NCBI GenBank assembly: GCA_045588655.1
Contig: JAZNEP010000022.1
Span: forward strand, 248,001 to 312,000
Source: SVFI01 sp045588655
Lineage (GTDB): Bacteria > Bacillota > Clostridia > Lachnospirales > Lachnospiraceae
Direction of reading: 5' to 3'
DNA length: 64,000 bases
The notes beneath the pieces are model-generated. The model was not told where the DNA came from. It did no database searches and worked only from the letters and a program-made list of their open reading frames with translations. The position numbers and the translations under genes are program-made. Each line of letters begins with the position of its first letter. The first letter of the stretch is position 1. Shown here in pieces: positions 35,668-44,098 of this stretch.

Positions 35668-37740
35668 ATGGATGTAACACAATATCTGGAGATTTTCCTT
35701 GACGAAACAAAAGAACATTTGCAAAGTCTGAGTGATCAGTTTATGACTTTGGAGCAGGAACCGGACAATATGGATACGATCAATGAAATATTCCGTTCTG
35801 CACATACGTTAAAAGGTATGGCGGGAACTATGGGGTATAAACGGTTACAGGCATTGACGCATGAGATGGAAAACGTGTTCTCAGAAGTGCGTAATGGCGC
35901 AATTAAAGTAGACAGTCAGATGGTGGATTTACTGTTCCAGGTTCTGGATGCGTTGGAAGAATATACAGAAAATATTCAGAACACAACAGAAGAAGGTACA
36001 AATGAGAATGAGCATTTAATCAAAGCTTTGAATGATTATCTTACAGGTGGTTCTGCACCAGCTCCTGCCCCGACCCCGGCACCGGAGAAAGCACCGGAAG
36101 CCGTTACGGTAAGTGCTGCGCAGAAGTCAGATCCAGCAAAAGAAAAATGGCGTGACATTAAGCTGGGTGAGACAGAAAATACAGTGCTTGGCGAGGCAGT
36201 AAGACAAGGAAAGAAATGCTATGGTGTATCGGTTTATGTACAGGAAACTTGTATTTTAAAAGCGGCGCGTGCATTTTTGGTATTTAAAGCTTTAGAAGCA
36301 ATCGGTGAGATAATTGTGTCAGTGCCTTCCGCACAGGATATCGAGGACGAGAGATTTGATTTTGATTTCAGTATGATTGTGATTACAGATACAGATGCAG
36401 ATGCGGTGGAGAAGGCTGTAATGAGCGTATCTGAAATTGAATCGGCGTATGTAGGGGAAATCAAAGTGGAGGTTCCGGAAGAAAAAACACAGGTTCAGGT
36501 GGTACAGATCGAGGACCCTGTGAAAGTAGATGCTGCAGCACAGGCAGCAGCAAAACAGGATAAAAAACCGGCAGGCAAACCGATTGTGAATCGCACAGTG
36601 CGTGTAGATATTGAAAAATTAGATTCTCTCATGAATTTAGTAAGTGAGCTTATTATTGCGAAAAACTCTCTTGTGTCAACTTCAACACAGGAAGGTATGC
36701 TTACAAATTCTATGTTTAATGAGCAGATTGAATATTTGGAAAGCGTAACAACCAATCTTCACGAATCTGTTATGAAGGTTCGAATGGTTCCGATTGAATC
36801 GGTAGTACAGAAATTCCCTAAGATGATTCGTGATTTATCGAAAAAACTCGACAAGAAAATGCAACTTTACATGTCCGGTGAGGAAACAGAGCTTGACCGT
36901 ACAGTGGTGGATGAAATTGGTGATCCATTGATGCATTTACTTCGTAATTCCGCGGATCACGGACTGGAATCTGCTCAGGTACGTAAAGAGAGAGGAAAGC
37001 CGGAGATGGGATCGATTTTCCTTGATGCGTATCAGGAAGGAAATAACGTTATCATCGAGGTAAGAGATGATGGTAACGGAATTGATGTAGAAGCAGTGAA
37101 AGCGAAAGCAATTGCTCGTGGAGCTATCACAGAAGAACAGGCAGAAAACATGTCAGATAAGGATATTATAGGTTTATTGTTCTTGCCGAGTTTCTCAACT
37201 GCAAAACAGGTTACGGATGTATCCGGAAGAGGAGTTGGTCTTGATGTGGTAAAATCAAAGATTGAATCCTTGAGTGGTGAAGTAGATGTCAGAACAAAAC
37301 TTGGCGAAGGAAGTACCTTTATCATTCGTCTGCCTCTTACTCTGGCGATTATTCAGGCTCTCATGGTTGAAGTCGGCGGAGAAAAATATGCAATTTCTCT
37401 TGGCTCTATTCAAACTTTGGAAGATATTGATCCAAGCGAAATCAGATATGTGCAGGCGAAAGAAGTAATTAACCTTCGTGGTACCGTTATTCCACTGATT
37501 CGTCTTAATGAGGTGCTTGACATCGAGTCTACCAAGTCGCAGGATGAAAACCTTCTTGTTATTATCGTTAAGAAGGGAGATAAATTAGCAGGTCTTGTAG
37601 TAGATGAACTGATGGGACAGCAGGAAATCGTTATTAAGTCACTTGGTAAATATATTAACAAATCGAAGATTATTAGTGGCGCTACTATCCTGGGTGATGG
37701 CGAAATCGCTCTTATTCTGGATACAAACGCATTGTTATAA
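35668..37740 (+). CDS. cheA: Chemotaxis histidine kinase CheA
   Basis: CheA phosphorylates CheY and CheB in response to chemoreceptors. The 690 residues show P1 with the phospho-acceptor His46 (SAHTLKGMAGTMG) and an Ala-Pro linker (about 131-147). A P2-type domain (about 165-275), P3 dimerisation and P4 kinase follow (DPLMHLLRNSADHGLE, DGNGID, SGRGVGLDVV). The last domain is the CheW-like P5. It is the normal length for Firmicutes and starts four bases after cheB. Confidence 0.97.
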   Translation: MDVTQYLEIFLDETKEHLQSLSDQFMTLEQEPDNMDTINEIFRSAHTLKGMAGTMGYKRLQALTHEMENVFSEVRNGAIKVDSQMVDLLFQVLDALEEYTENIQNTTEEGTNENEHLIKALNDYLTGGSAPAPAPTPAPEKAPEAVTVSAAQKSDPAKEKWRDIKLGETENTVLGEAVRQGKKCYGVSVYVQETCILKAARAFLVFKALEAIGEIIVSVPSAQDIEDERFDFDFSMIVITDTDADAVEKAVMSVSEIESAYVGEIKVEVPEEKTQVQVVQIEDPVKVDAAAQAAAKQDKKPAGKPIVNRTVRVDIEKLDSLMNLVSELIIAKNSLVSTSTQEGMLTNSMFNEQIEYLESVTTNLHESVMKVRMVPIESVVQKFPKMIRDLSKKLDKKMQLYMSGEETELDRTVVDEIGDPLMHLLRNSADHGLESAQVRKERGKPEMGSIFLDAYQEGNNVIIEVRDDGNGIDVEAVKAKAIARGAITEEQAENMSDKDIIGLLFLPSFSTAKQVTDVSGRGVGLDVVKSKIESLSGEVDVRTKLGEGSTFIIRLPLTLAIIQALMVEVGGEKYAISLGSIQTLEDIDPSEIRYVQAKEVINLRGTVIPLIRLNEVLDIESTKSQDENLLVIIVKKGDKLAGLVVDELMGQQEIVIKSLGKYINKSKIISGATILGDGEIALILDTNALL

Positions 37741-37755
37741 CAGGGGGTGGCAGAC

Positions 37756-38211
37756 ATGAGCGAAATCAGAGAACAGTATGAAACAACGCAGTTTATTGTT
37801 GTAAAATATGGCGATGAACAGTTTGGTGTTGATATTAAATATGTAGATAATATCGTGCGTATGCAGCGCATTACAAGAGTACCAAAAGTACAGACTTACA
37901 TAAAAGGAGTTATCAATCTCCGTGGTGAAGTAATTCCGGTACTTAGTCTCAGATTAAAAATGGGATTGGAAGAGGATGTGATTACCAAGGCGACACGTAT
38001 TATCATTATCAAATTGGAGAGTAATGAATGTATCGGAGTGCTTGTAGATGAAGTAAAAGAGGTTGTGACTTTGGAAAATAGCGAAATAGAGAAGGTTGCA
38101 TATGATTCAAAGGATCCGCGGGCAAACTTCATTTTCGGTGTTGGAAAAGAAAAAGACGGACTTATTTCATTGCTTGATATTACAGGAGCATTTGCTGAAA
38201 AAGAGGCATAG
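37756..38211 (+). CDS. cheW: Chemotaxis coupling protein CheW
   Basis: CheW couples receptors to CheA. It is a single CheW domain of 151 residues with YIKGVINLRGEVIPVLSLRLKMG and a conserved C-terminal LLDITGAF. Start at ATG 37756, after AGGGGGTGG; a GTG nine bases upstream lies within the ribosome binding site. Confidence 0.96.
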   Translation: MSEIREQYETTQFIVVKYGDEQFGVDIKYVDNIVRMQRITRVPKVQTYIKGVINLRGEVIPVLSLRLKMGLEEDVITKATRIIIIKLESNECIGVLVDEVKEVVTLENSEIEKVAYDSKDPRANFIFGVGKEKDGLISLLDITGAFAEKEA

Positions 38212-38235
38212 TACAAAAATCAAAGGAGAGAGCAT

Positions 38236-38853
38236 ATGAGTAAGTTTGATTTAAATCATGTTTCTCAGCAGTATTTTGATGTTCTGAAAGAGCTTGGAAA
38301 TATTGGTGCAGGGAATGCAACAACGGCGCTGGCCCAGATGATTGGCAGTAAGGTGGATATGAAAGTTCCGCAGGTAAAGTTGCTTGATTTCAATGAGGTT
38401 GGTGCTGTGATGGGTGGCGAAGAGCAGATTATGGCAGGAATCTACCTTTTGGTAGAAGGAGATATTACAGGCAGTATCATGTTTTTGCTCAATGAAAAAT
38501 CTGCACATATTTTAGTGGCAAAACTGATGGGGATGCAGGAGACGTCGGATGAGCCGCTCAATGAATTGGAATTATCTGCATTAAAAGAAATTGGTAATAT
38601 CATTACCGGTGCTTATTTGAATTCACTTTCAATGTTAACAAAAATGAAAATAATTCCTTCCATACCGGACATAAGCATTGATATGGCAGGTGCGATTCTC
38701 AGCGTTCCGGCGATTGAGTTTGGAACGCTGGGTGATAAGATTTTATTAATACAGACACAGTTTACGGATGATCTGACTATAGATGGATTTTTTATTTTGG
38801 TACCGGATCTTGAGTCATATGACAAAATTCTCGGATCATTAGGAATTAGTTAG
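38236..38853 (+). CDS. cheC: CheY-P phosphatase CheC
   Basis: CheC dephosphorylates CheY-P and is activated by CheD. The 205-residue protein holds two phosphatase motifs of the D/S-x3-E-x2-N type: Asp15-Glu19-Asn22 and SALKEIGN. It lacks a FliN domain, which separates it from FliY. It is followed by cheD, its partner. Confidence 0.96.
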   Translation: MSKFDLNHVSQQYFDVLKELGNIGAGNATTALAQMIGSKVDMKVPQVKLLDFNEVGAVMGGEEQIMAGIYLLVEGDITGSIMFLLNEKSAHILVAKLMGMQETSDEPLNELELSALKEIGNIITGAYLNSLSMLTKMKIIPSIPDISIDMAGAILSVPAIEFGTLGDKILLIQTQFTDDLTIDGFFILVPDLESYDKILGSLGIS

Positions 38854-38875
38854 ATGAAGGGTAATGGGTAGCACA

Positions 38876-39361
38876 ATGAGTGAAGTGATTAAAGTTGGAA
38901 TGGCAGATTTAAAAATCTGTATCAGTCCGGATACCATTACGACTCTTGGTCTTGGTTCCTGTGTGGGAATCGCAATCCGTGATCCGGAAACAGGAATCGG
39001 AGGACTGGCACATATCATGTTGCCGGACAGTACACAAATTAAGGACAACTCCAATATTCCTAAATTTGCAGATACGGGGATAGAAGAGTTGGTGCGCTGC
39101 ATTGAAAAAGCAGGAGGTGTGCGTAGGCGTCTGGTGGCCAAAATTGCCGGAGGAGCCCAGATGTTTGCATTTCAAAATAAATCCAATCTGGTACGGGTGG
39201 GAGAACGAAATGCGGAGGCAACAAAAAAGAAACTGAAGGAATTGGGAATTCCGGTTTTGGCGGAAGATACCGGGGGAAATTATGGTAGAACTGTTACTTT
39301 TTCGCCGGCAACCGGAGAACTTCAAATACGTGCAGTAGGGAAAGAGACCTATGTAATCTGA
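38876..39361 (+). CDS. cheD: Chemoreceptor glutamine deamidase CheD
   Basis: CheD deamidates receptor glutamines and forms an adaptation complex with CheC. Catalytic Cys29 lies in GLGSCVGI, and His46 in LAHIMLP. I chose ATG 38876 (161 residues, starting MSEVIKVGMADLK like family members); an ATG four codons upstream is possible, and neither has a strong ribosome binding site. Confidence 0.95.
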   Translation: MSEVIKVGMADLKICISPDTITTLGLGSCVGIAIRDPETGIGGLAHIMLPDSTQIKDNSNIPKFADTGIEELVRCIEKAGGVRRRLVAKIAGGAQMFAFQNKSNLVRVGERNAEATKKKLKELGIPVLAEDTGGNYGRTVTFSPATGELQIRAVGKETYVI

Positions 39362-39394
39362 AAAAGAGTAGTTTACATAAAGTGGGATTTGGGC

Positions 39395-39688
39395 ATGAAT
39401 ACAAAAAATTTACCAGCCATTGTCATGCTGTTGGCAGGATTGGTGGCAAGTATTGTAATGTTTCGAATGCGATATGATTTAAATACGATGCTTAAAATTA
39501 TATTGCAGGTGTTCTTTGCGTTTTATATTTTGGGTATGATAGTAAAACGACTGCTTGATAAATTCTGTGTGGTAAAAAAAGAAGAGGATGAAAATCAGGA
39601 CGGGCAGGAAGCAAAAGAACAGGAGGAAAAAGGGGAAGAAGAGCAGAGTCAGGATGGGGCTGTGATTGAGAAGAAGGATGCGTCATAA
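39395..39688 (+). CDS. Small two-helix membrane protein of the flagellar operon
   Basis: The 97-residue product has two hydrophobic helices (about 6-23 and 32-54) joined by a short basic loop, then a strongly acidic tail (about 62-97, many Glu, Asp and Gln). I do not recognise a family. Its place between cheD and sigD within the same co-directional run suggests a motility role. Start at ATG 39395; a TTG six bases earlier is the alternative. Confidence 0.75.
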   Translation: MNTKNLPAIVMLLAGLVASIVMFRMRYDLNTMLKIILQVFFAFYILGMIVKRLLDKFCVVKKEEDENQDGQEAKEQEEKGEEEQSQDGAVIEKKDAS

Positions 39689-39721
39689 ATAATAGAAATG
39701 TGATGCATGGGAGGTTACGGT

Positions 39722-40495
39722 ATGGACGAGACAGCAAGAAAGCGTTTGTGGATTGATTATGCGCGAACGAAGAGCCCGGAAATTAGGGAAAAGCTTATAT
39801 TGGAATATGCCCCTCTCGTAAAGGTGGTAGCCGGTAGACTGGGAATGTATTTGGGCAATAACGTTGAATATGATGACCTGGTTGGCTATGGTGTGTTTGG
39901 ATTGATAGATGCGATTGATAAGTATGATTCGTTCAAGGAAGTAAAGTTTGAAACCTATGCAAGTTTGCGCATCAGAGGTTCTATTTTGGATCAGATTCGA
40001 AAAATGGATTGGATTCCAAGAACGATTCGTCAGAAACAAAAGCAGATTGATACTGTGATGCGGCAGATTGAGACAGAGACAGGCCGTATGGCTACGGATG
40101 AAGAAATCGCATTAGGACTCGGTATTACAGAAGAGGAGTATACAGAGTGGCAATCGCAGATGAAAATAACCGGCGTCGTTTCGCTGAATGAGTATCTGGA
40201 GCAGGGAAGTGAAATCTCAAATGAAAGAGGAAAGGTATCCAGACATTTCGAACAGCCGGAAAAAGCAATGGAGCAGAGAGAATTAAAAGAAATGCTTATG
40301 GAAGCACTGGAGCTTTTAACGGAGAAAGAGAAAAAAGTAATTTTGTTGTATTACTATGAAGATCTTACATTAAAAGAGATTAGCAACATTTTGGAGGTTT
40401 CAGAATCGCGGGTATCTCAGTTACATACAAAAGGTCTTTCTAAAATGAAAACAAAAATGGGGAAATATATGGGAATCTTGCATGATTCTCTGTAG
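39722..40495 (+). CDS. sigD: Flagellar sigma factor SigD (sigma-28, FliA/WhiG family)
   Basis: SigD directs transcription of late flagellar and chemotaxis genes. The 257 residues contain region 2 (NNVEYDDLVGYGVFGLIDAIDKYD), region 3 (FETYASLRIRGSILDQIRKMDWIPR) and region 4 with a helix-turn-helix (LTLKEISNILEVSESRVSQLHTKGLSKMK). Start at ATG 39722, seven bases after TGGGAGG. It could act at the two TAAG-N15-CCGATAA sites in this same cluster. No anti-sigma factor FlgM is encoded in the window. Confidence 0.97.
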   Translation: MDETARKRLWIDYARTKSPEIREKLILEYAPLVKVVAGRLGMYLGNNVEYDDLVGYGVFGLIDAIDKYDSFKEVKFETYASLRIRGSILDQIRKMDWIPRTIRQKQKQIDTVMRQIETETGRMATDEEIALGLGITEEEYTEWQSQMKITGVVSLNEYLEQGSEISNERGKVSRHFEQPEKAMEQRELKEMLMEALELLTEKEKKVILLYYYEDLTLKEISNILEVSESRVSQLHTKGLSKMKTKMGKYMGILHDSL

Positions 40496-40503
40496 GAGGC
40501 AAA

Positions 40504-42096
40504 ATGAATTCGTATTTTCGGTTAATCATAACACAGATGGGAACAGGGATAGAGTTGATACCGCCAACGGATGGCGGACAGCGTTTGGATATTAATGAGG
40601 TGATTGCATATCTGCAGTTGAAAAGAATTACGCAGTATGATGTAAAAGAGATATTTAAAGCCATTCAGATGATGAAGACAGAGCCCGTGACGGTTATGTT
40701 GCCGACGCCACATAGATTACCTGAAAATGAGATGTTTTTTTTAAAGGTGTCAGAGGATCGTTTGACGGCGGTGGCACGATTTATTCCGCCGGCGAGTAAT
40801 GGGTGCTGTTTGCAAAAAGCAGATATTCTTAGTGATTTGGAATTTAAGAATATCAAATATGGAATCGACGAAGCAGCCATTGATGCTTTTTTGTCTAACA
40901 GAGAATATTGTACCGATATCATAATTGCAAAGGGACTACAACCTCGACATGGAACGGATGCTGTGATTGAATATTTTTTTGATACAGACAGACATGCGCG
41001 ACCGACACGTCTTGAAGATGGATCGGTTGACTTTTTTAATTTGAATACAATTAATCACTGTAAAGAAGGTGGCTTGCTTGCCAGACTCACCCCGGAAGAT
41101 CGAGGAGATTATGGATTTGATGTATATGGTGAGCGGATTAAGCCAAGAGAAGTGAAGCACTTGACAATAAAATACGGTGAAAATATTGATATCTCTGAGG
41201 ATAAGCTGGAAATATACTCCAAAATCAACGGACATGTAATGTTGACAGAAGATAAGGTGTTTGTTTCAGATGTGTATGAAGTGGAAAATGTCGGAACAGC
41301 GACAGGAAACATTATGTCGGAAGGAAGTGTGATTGTTTCCGGAAATGTACAGGCCGGTTTTAGCATTGAAGCAACCGGAAACGTGGAAGTGCGGGGCGTT
41401 GTAGAAGGTGCATCGATTACTGCCGGAGGTGATATTGTCATTGCCAGAGGAATGAATGGCATGGGAAAGGGAAAACTGAAGGCAGGTGGTCGTGTCGTAG
41501 CGAAGTTTGTAGAGAATGCTACAATAGATGCGGGAACCTATGTGGAAGCGGACTCCATTATGCACAGTAAAGTCAGTGCGAGATTGGAGATTACGGTAGA
41601 TGGAAGAAAGGGATTTATTGCCGGTGGTGCAGTTAGGGCCACGGAAAAAATATCCTGTAAAACGCTTGGGTCTGCTATGGGAGCAGATACACTTGTAGAA
41701 GTTGGAATTGACCCACAGCAAAAGATGCGTTTTGTTGAGTTGCAAAAAGAATTGGCGGAAATGAATAAAAAATATACGACAGTTCAGACAACTCTGACGG
41801 GAGCAGCAGCGAAAATAAAGTCAGGTGCGAAACTTCCACCGGAGCAGATGCAATATGTACGTTCACTGATGCAGGTGAGTCAGCAGCTAAGTGAGCAGAT
41901 GGAAGCAGCGAATCGGGAGTTTGATGAACTGGACCAGATGTTGATGAATCGAACAGAGGCGTGTGTATGCGTGAAAGATACAGCATATGCGGGAACAAAA
42001 ATTGTAATTGGAGATGATTCACTGACACTGAAGGGGAATATAAAGTATTCCAAATTTGTCGATGAAAAGGGGGAAGTCACTGTACGCCCGCTTTAA
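40504..42096 (+). CDS. fapA: FapA (DUF342) family protein
   Basis: This 530-residue protein has an N-terminal domain of about 150 residues. The conserved FapA/DUF342 beta-helix region (about 165-400) contains repeated short strands (IMSEGSVIVSGNVQAGFSIEATGNVEVRGVVEGA) and RGKINGHV-like YSKINGHVML. A C-terminal coiled coil (about 400-490) and a small beta end complete it. A strong TAGGAGG lies before ATG. FapA-type proteins are linked to polar flagellar assembly in Vibrio. The role in Firmicutes is not established, but the operon context agrees. Confidence 0.87.
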   Translation: MNSYFRLIITQMGTGIELIPPTDGGQRLDINEVIAYLQLKRITQYDVKEIFKAIQMMKTEPVTVMLPTPHRLPENEMFFLKVSEDRLTAVARFIPPASNGCCLQKADILSDLEFKNIKYGIDEAAIDAFLSNREYCTDIIIAKGLQPRHGTDAVIEYFFDTDRHARPTRLEDGSVDFFNLNTINHCKEGGLLARLTPEDRGDYGFDVYGERIKPREVKHLTIKYGENIDISEDKLEIYSKINGHVMLTEDKVFVSDVYEVENVGTATGNIMSEGSVIVSGNVQAGFSIEATGNVEVRGVVEGASITAGGDIVIARGMNGMGKGKLKAGGRVVAKFVENATIDAGTYVEADSIMHSKVSARLEITVDGRKGFIAGGAVRATEKISCKTLGSAMGADTLVEVGIDPQQKMRFVELQKELAEMNKKYTTVQTTLTGAAAKIKSGAKLPPEQMQYVRSLMQVSQQLSEQMEAANREFDELDQMLMNRTEACVCVKDTAYAGTKIVIGDDSLTLKGNIKYSKFVDEKGEVTVRPL

Positions 42097-42112
42097 TAAA
42101 GGAGGACATAAC

Positions 42113-42436
42113 ATGTCGATGGGGCCGATGCAGATTAATGGCATCCTTACAAGGACGCAGGATTTTACTGCGCTAAAGCATAATGAAGATATGAAACCTG
42201 CAATGGATCAGGCTGCTTTTCAAAATACGATGCAAAAAACAGTGGAAAGACAGCTGAATCAAGTACAGGATACAAAAGAGACAGATACTTATCAGAGAAG
42301 ACAGGACGCGAAAGAGAAAGGGAAAAATGAGTATCAGGGTGATGGCGGTCAAAAACGAAGACAGTCTTACAACGGAGCCACACCGGACGGAACGGTAATC
42401 CGAAAAGATAGTTCGCGATTTGACTGTTCTGTCTGA
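42113..42436 (+). CDS. Small hydrophilic protein of the flagellar operon
   Basis: The 107-residue product has no membrane helix and is rich in Gln, Lys, Asp and Arg, with a disordered C-terminal half. Start at ATG 42113 after AAAGGAGG, among the best ribosome binding sites here, so it is surely translated. The N-terminus (SMGPMQINGILTRTQDF) may be a short conserved motif. Function unknown; the composition would suit a chaperone or export cargo, which is a guess. Confidence 0.75.
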   Translation: MSMGPMQINGILTRTQDFTALKHNEDMKPAMDQAAFQNTMQKTVERQLNQVQDTKETDTYQRRQDAKEKGKNEYQGDGGQKRRQSYNGATPDGTVIRKDSSRFDCSV

Positions 42437-42460
42437 AAAAACGCGAAAAGAGGAGACAAC

Positions 42461-43246
42461 ATGACAGCACTTGAGATAATACTATTGATTCTTGGCGCGA
42501 TTATTTTTGTTGCTAGTTTCATTGTTCCGGAAAGCAAGAGCGAAATGGATGCGGTAGATAGAGAGCTGACGCAGGAGCAGTTGAAGGAAATATTGAAAGC
42601 AGAGATGAAAGGAATGCATTCTGAAGTGGAGGATACTGTGGAAGAAACCGTATCTTACGCGATGGAACGGACGGAGCGTGCACTTGAGCGCATGACAAAC
42701 GAAAAAATATCTGCAATTTCTGAATATACGGAAACCGTTCTGACAGATATTCACAAAAGTCATGAAGAAGTACTTTTTCTTTATGACATGCTGAATGATA
42801 AGCATGAAAATATAAAAGAAACAGCTACAGAAGTAAACCATGCTGTAAAAGTGGCAAGTGAAATTGTGCAGGAAGCAGATATGGTAAAAAAAGAAGTTTC
42901 TGAGGCGACGCAAGCATTGGAAGAGGCGCAGGAAGAAGTATTCCGGCCGATGGATGTCTCAGGCATCGAAAAATTAAAACAACAGCAAAAAGAAGCAGAT
43001 ACAGAGAAACCAAAAGTGAAAAAGCGGGCGACTTCAACTCCGAAAAGAAGTGCTAAGGGCAAACAGAAACCGGAAACCGAAACCGTTTCCATCCAGTTTG
43101 ATGTGGCACAGGAAACCACCGATAACAGCAATGAGAGAATCCTTGAACTTCACAAAAAAGGAAAAAGCAATGTGGCAATTGCAAAAGAACTTGGATTAGG
43201 TGTCGGTGAAGTAAAATTGGTAATCGATCTGTTTAAGGGGATATAA
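42461..43246 (+). CDS. SwrB-like single-pass coiled-coil protein (DUF6115-like C-terminus)
   Basis: The 261-residue product has an N-terminal membrane helix (about 4-22), a long cytoplasmic coiled coil (about 28-165), a basic Ser/Thr/Lys linker and a C-terminal helix-turn-helix-like end (RILELHKKGKSNVAIAKELGLGVGEVKLVIDLFKGI region). B. subtilis SwrB (YlxL), which promotes maturation of the basal body, has the same topology and lies in the same place between sigD and rpsB. The match is by position and architecture, not by alignment. Confidence 0.7.
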   Translation: MTALEIILLILGAIIFVASFIVPESKSEMDAVDRELTQEQLKEILKAEMKGMHSEVEDTVEETVSYAMERTERALERMTNEKISAISEYTETVLTDIHKSHEEVLFLYDMLNDKHENIKETATEVNHAVKVASEIVQEADMVKKEVSEATQALEEAQEEVFRPMDVSGIEKLKQQQKEADTEKPKVKKRATSTPKRSAKGKQKPETETVSIQFDVAQETTDNSNERILELHKKGKSNVAIAKELGLGVGEVKLVIDLFKGI

Positions 43247-43251
43247 ATAAA

Positions 43252-43884
43252 ATGAAACTCAGATATTATATGAGAGGTCTGGGGATTGGGGTCTTAGTTA
43301 CCGCAATTCTGATGAGCATAACATTACATGGAAAAACAGAGCCACTCTCAGATGAAGAAATCATTGCCAGGGCAAAAGAACTTGGTATGACAGAAAAATA
43401 TGAAACCACAGTTTTGTCAGATACCGTGACGGATGAGAAAGTCGCAAAGATAGACGATGAAAATCCGGAAGAAGCCGACAAAGATTCGGAAGCAATAGAT
43501 AAAAACCTGCAAGAACCAAATAAAGAACCGGAAGTGGCCGACAACGCTGAACAAACAAACATAACAGAAACGGTTAGTGAAAATACAAGTGAAATTCTGA
43601 CGGATTCGGAGCAGGCTGTTTCTACAAAAGGAGAGGAAGAGCACAATCAGTCGGATGCGATGACCCAAGAGAAAATCGTGCAGATTACAGTGCAGGGAGG
43701 AGATGGCTCACTCACTGTGGCGCGAAAATTAAAAGAAGCCGGTCTCATCGAAGATGCTGCAGCATATGACAAATATTTGTGCAGCAATGGCTATGACAAA
43801 CGGATATGTACCGGTACACATTCGTTTACATCGGGAGCATCGCAGGAAGAGATTGCAAAGATTATTACAACTCGTTCCCGTTGA
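43252..43884 (+). CDS. Membrane-anchored protein with an MltG/YceG-like end domain
   Basis: The 210 residues comprise a short basic N-terminus, one membrane helix (about 8-25), a Glu/Asp-rich extracytoplasmic spacer (about 30-140) and a small C-terminal domain. That domain (ITVQGGDGSLTVARKLKEAGLIEDAAAYDKYL, ending TSGASQEEIAKIIT) resembles the LysM-like part of MltG/YceG. The catalytic transglycosylase domain is absent, so an enzyme role is unlikely; peptidoglycan binding is a reasonable inference. Last gene of the flagellar cluster. Confidence 0.75.
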   Translation: MKLRYYMRGLGIGVLVTAILMSITLHGKTEPLSDEEIIARAKELGMTEKYETTVLSDTVTDEKVAKIDDENPEEADKDSEAIDKNLQEPNKEPEVADNAEQTNITETVSENTSEILTDSEQAVSTKGEEEHNQSDAMTQEKIVQITVQGGDGSLTVARKLKEAGLIEDAAAYDKYLCSNGYDKRICTGTHSFTSGASQEEIAKIITTRSR

Positions 43885-43921
43885 CTAGAATAAATAAGAA
43901 AAAATATTAGAGAAATTATAG

Positions 43922-43948
43922 AAAAGCCCTTGAAACAGGGGCTTTTTT
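43922..43948 (+). terminator. Terminator of the fla/che operon
   Basis: AAAAGCCCT pairs with GGGGCTTTT (9 pairs, one T-G) around the loop TGAAACA, followed by two more T. The -35 of the rpsB promoter lies in the left arm and loop. Confidence 0.85.
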
Positions 43949-43958
43949 GTGTTAAAAT
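43930..43958 (+). promoter_or_regulatory. Sigma-A type promoter of rpsB, inside the fla/che terminator
   Basis: TTGAAA (43930-43935), a 17-base spacer, then TAAAAT (43953-43958). The -35 is in the hairpin loop and the spacer holds the right arm and T-run. Confidence 0.65.
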
Positions 43959-43964
43959 CAACCC

Positions 43965-44098
43965 GTTGTGACTGCGCAAAGCCGCAACAGGAACAAGTAA
44001 ACACGTATACGGATTTCGAGCCGGTGCTTCTTAACGCGGAGGTGGCTTCGGAAGAGGATGTATGCGGAAGCAAATTTTAACCAAACGGAGGTAAAGAC
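43965..44098 (+). other. Long 5' leader of rpsB
   Basis: About 134 bases lie between the predicted transcription start and the rpsB ATG, without an open frame of note. Several short complementary segments (GCTTC at 44035-44039 with GAAGC at 44087-44091; GAGCC with GGCTT) could form alternative stems before the GGAGG. Autoregulation by S2 is possible, but I recognise no known leader motif. Confidence 0.3.

Noticed and set aside
40912..40919. ACCGATAT resembling a sigma-28 -10 in fapA
   Set aside because: No TAAA/TAAG lies 15 bases upstream and it is mid-gene; the same applies to the match at 58732-58739 in polC.
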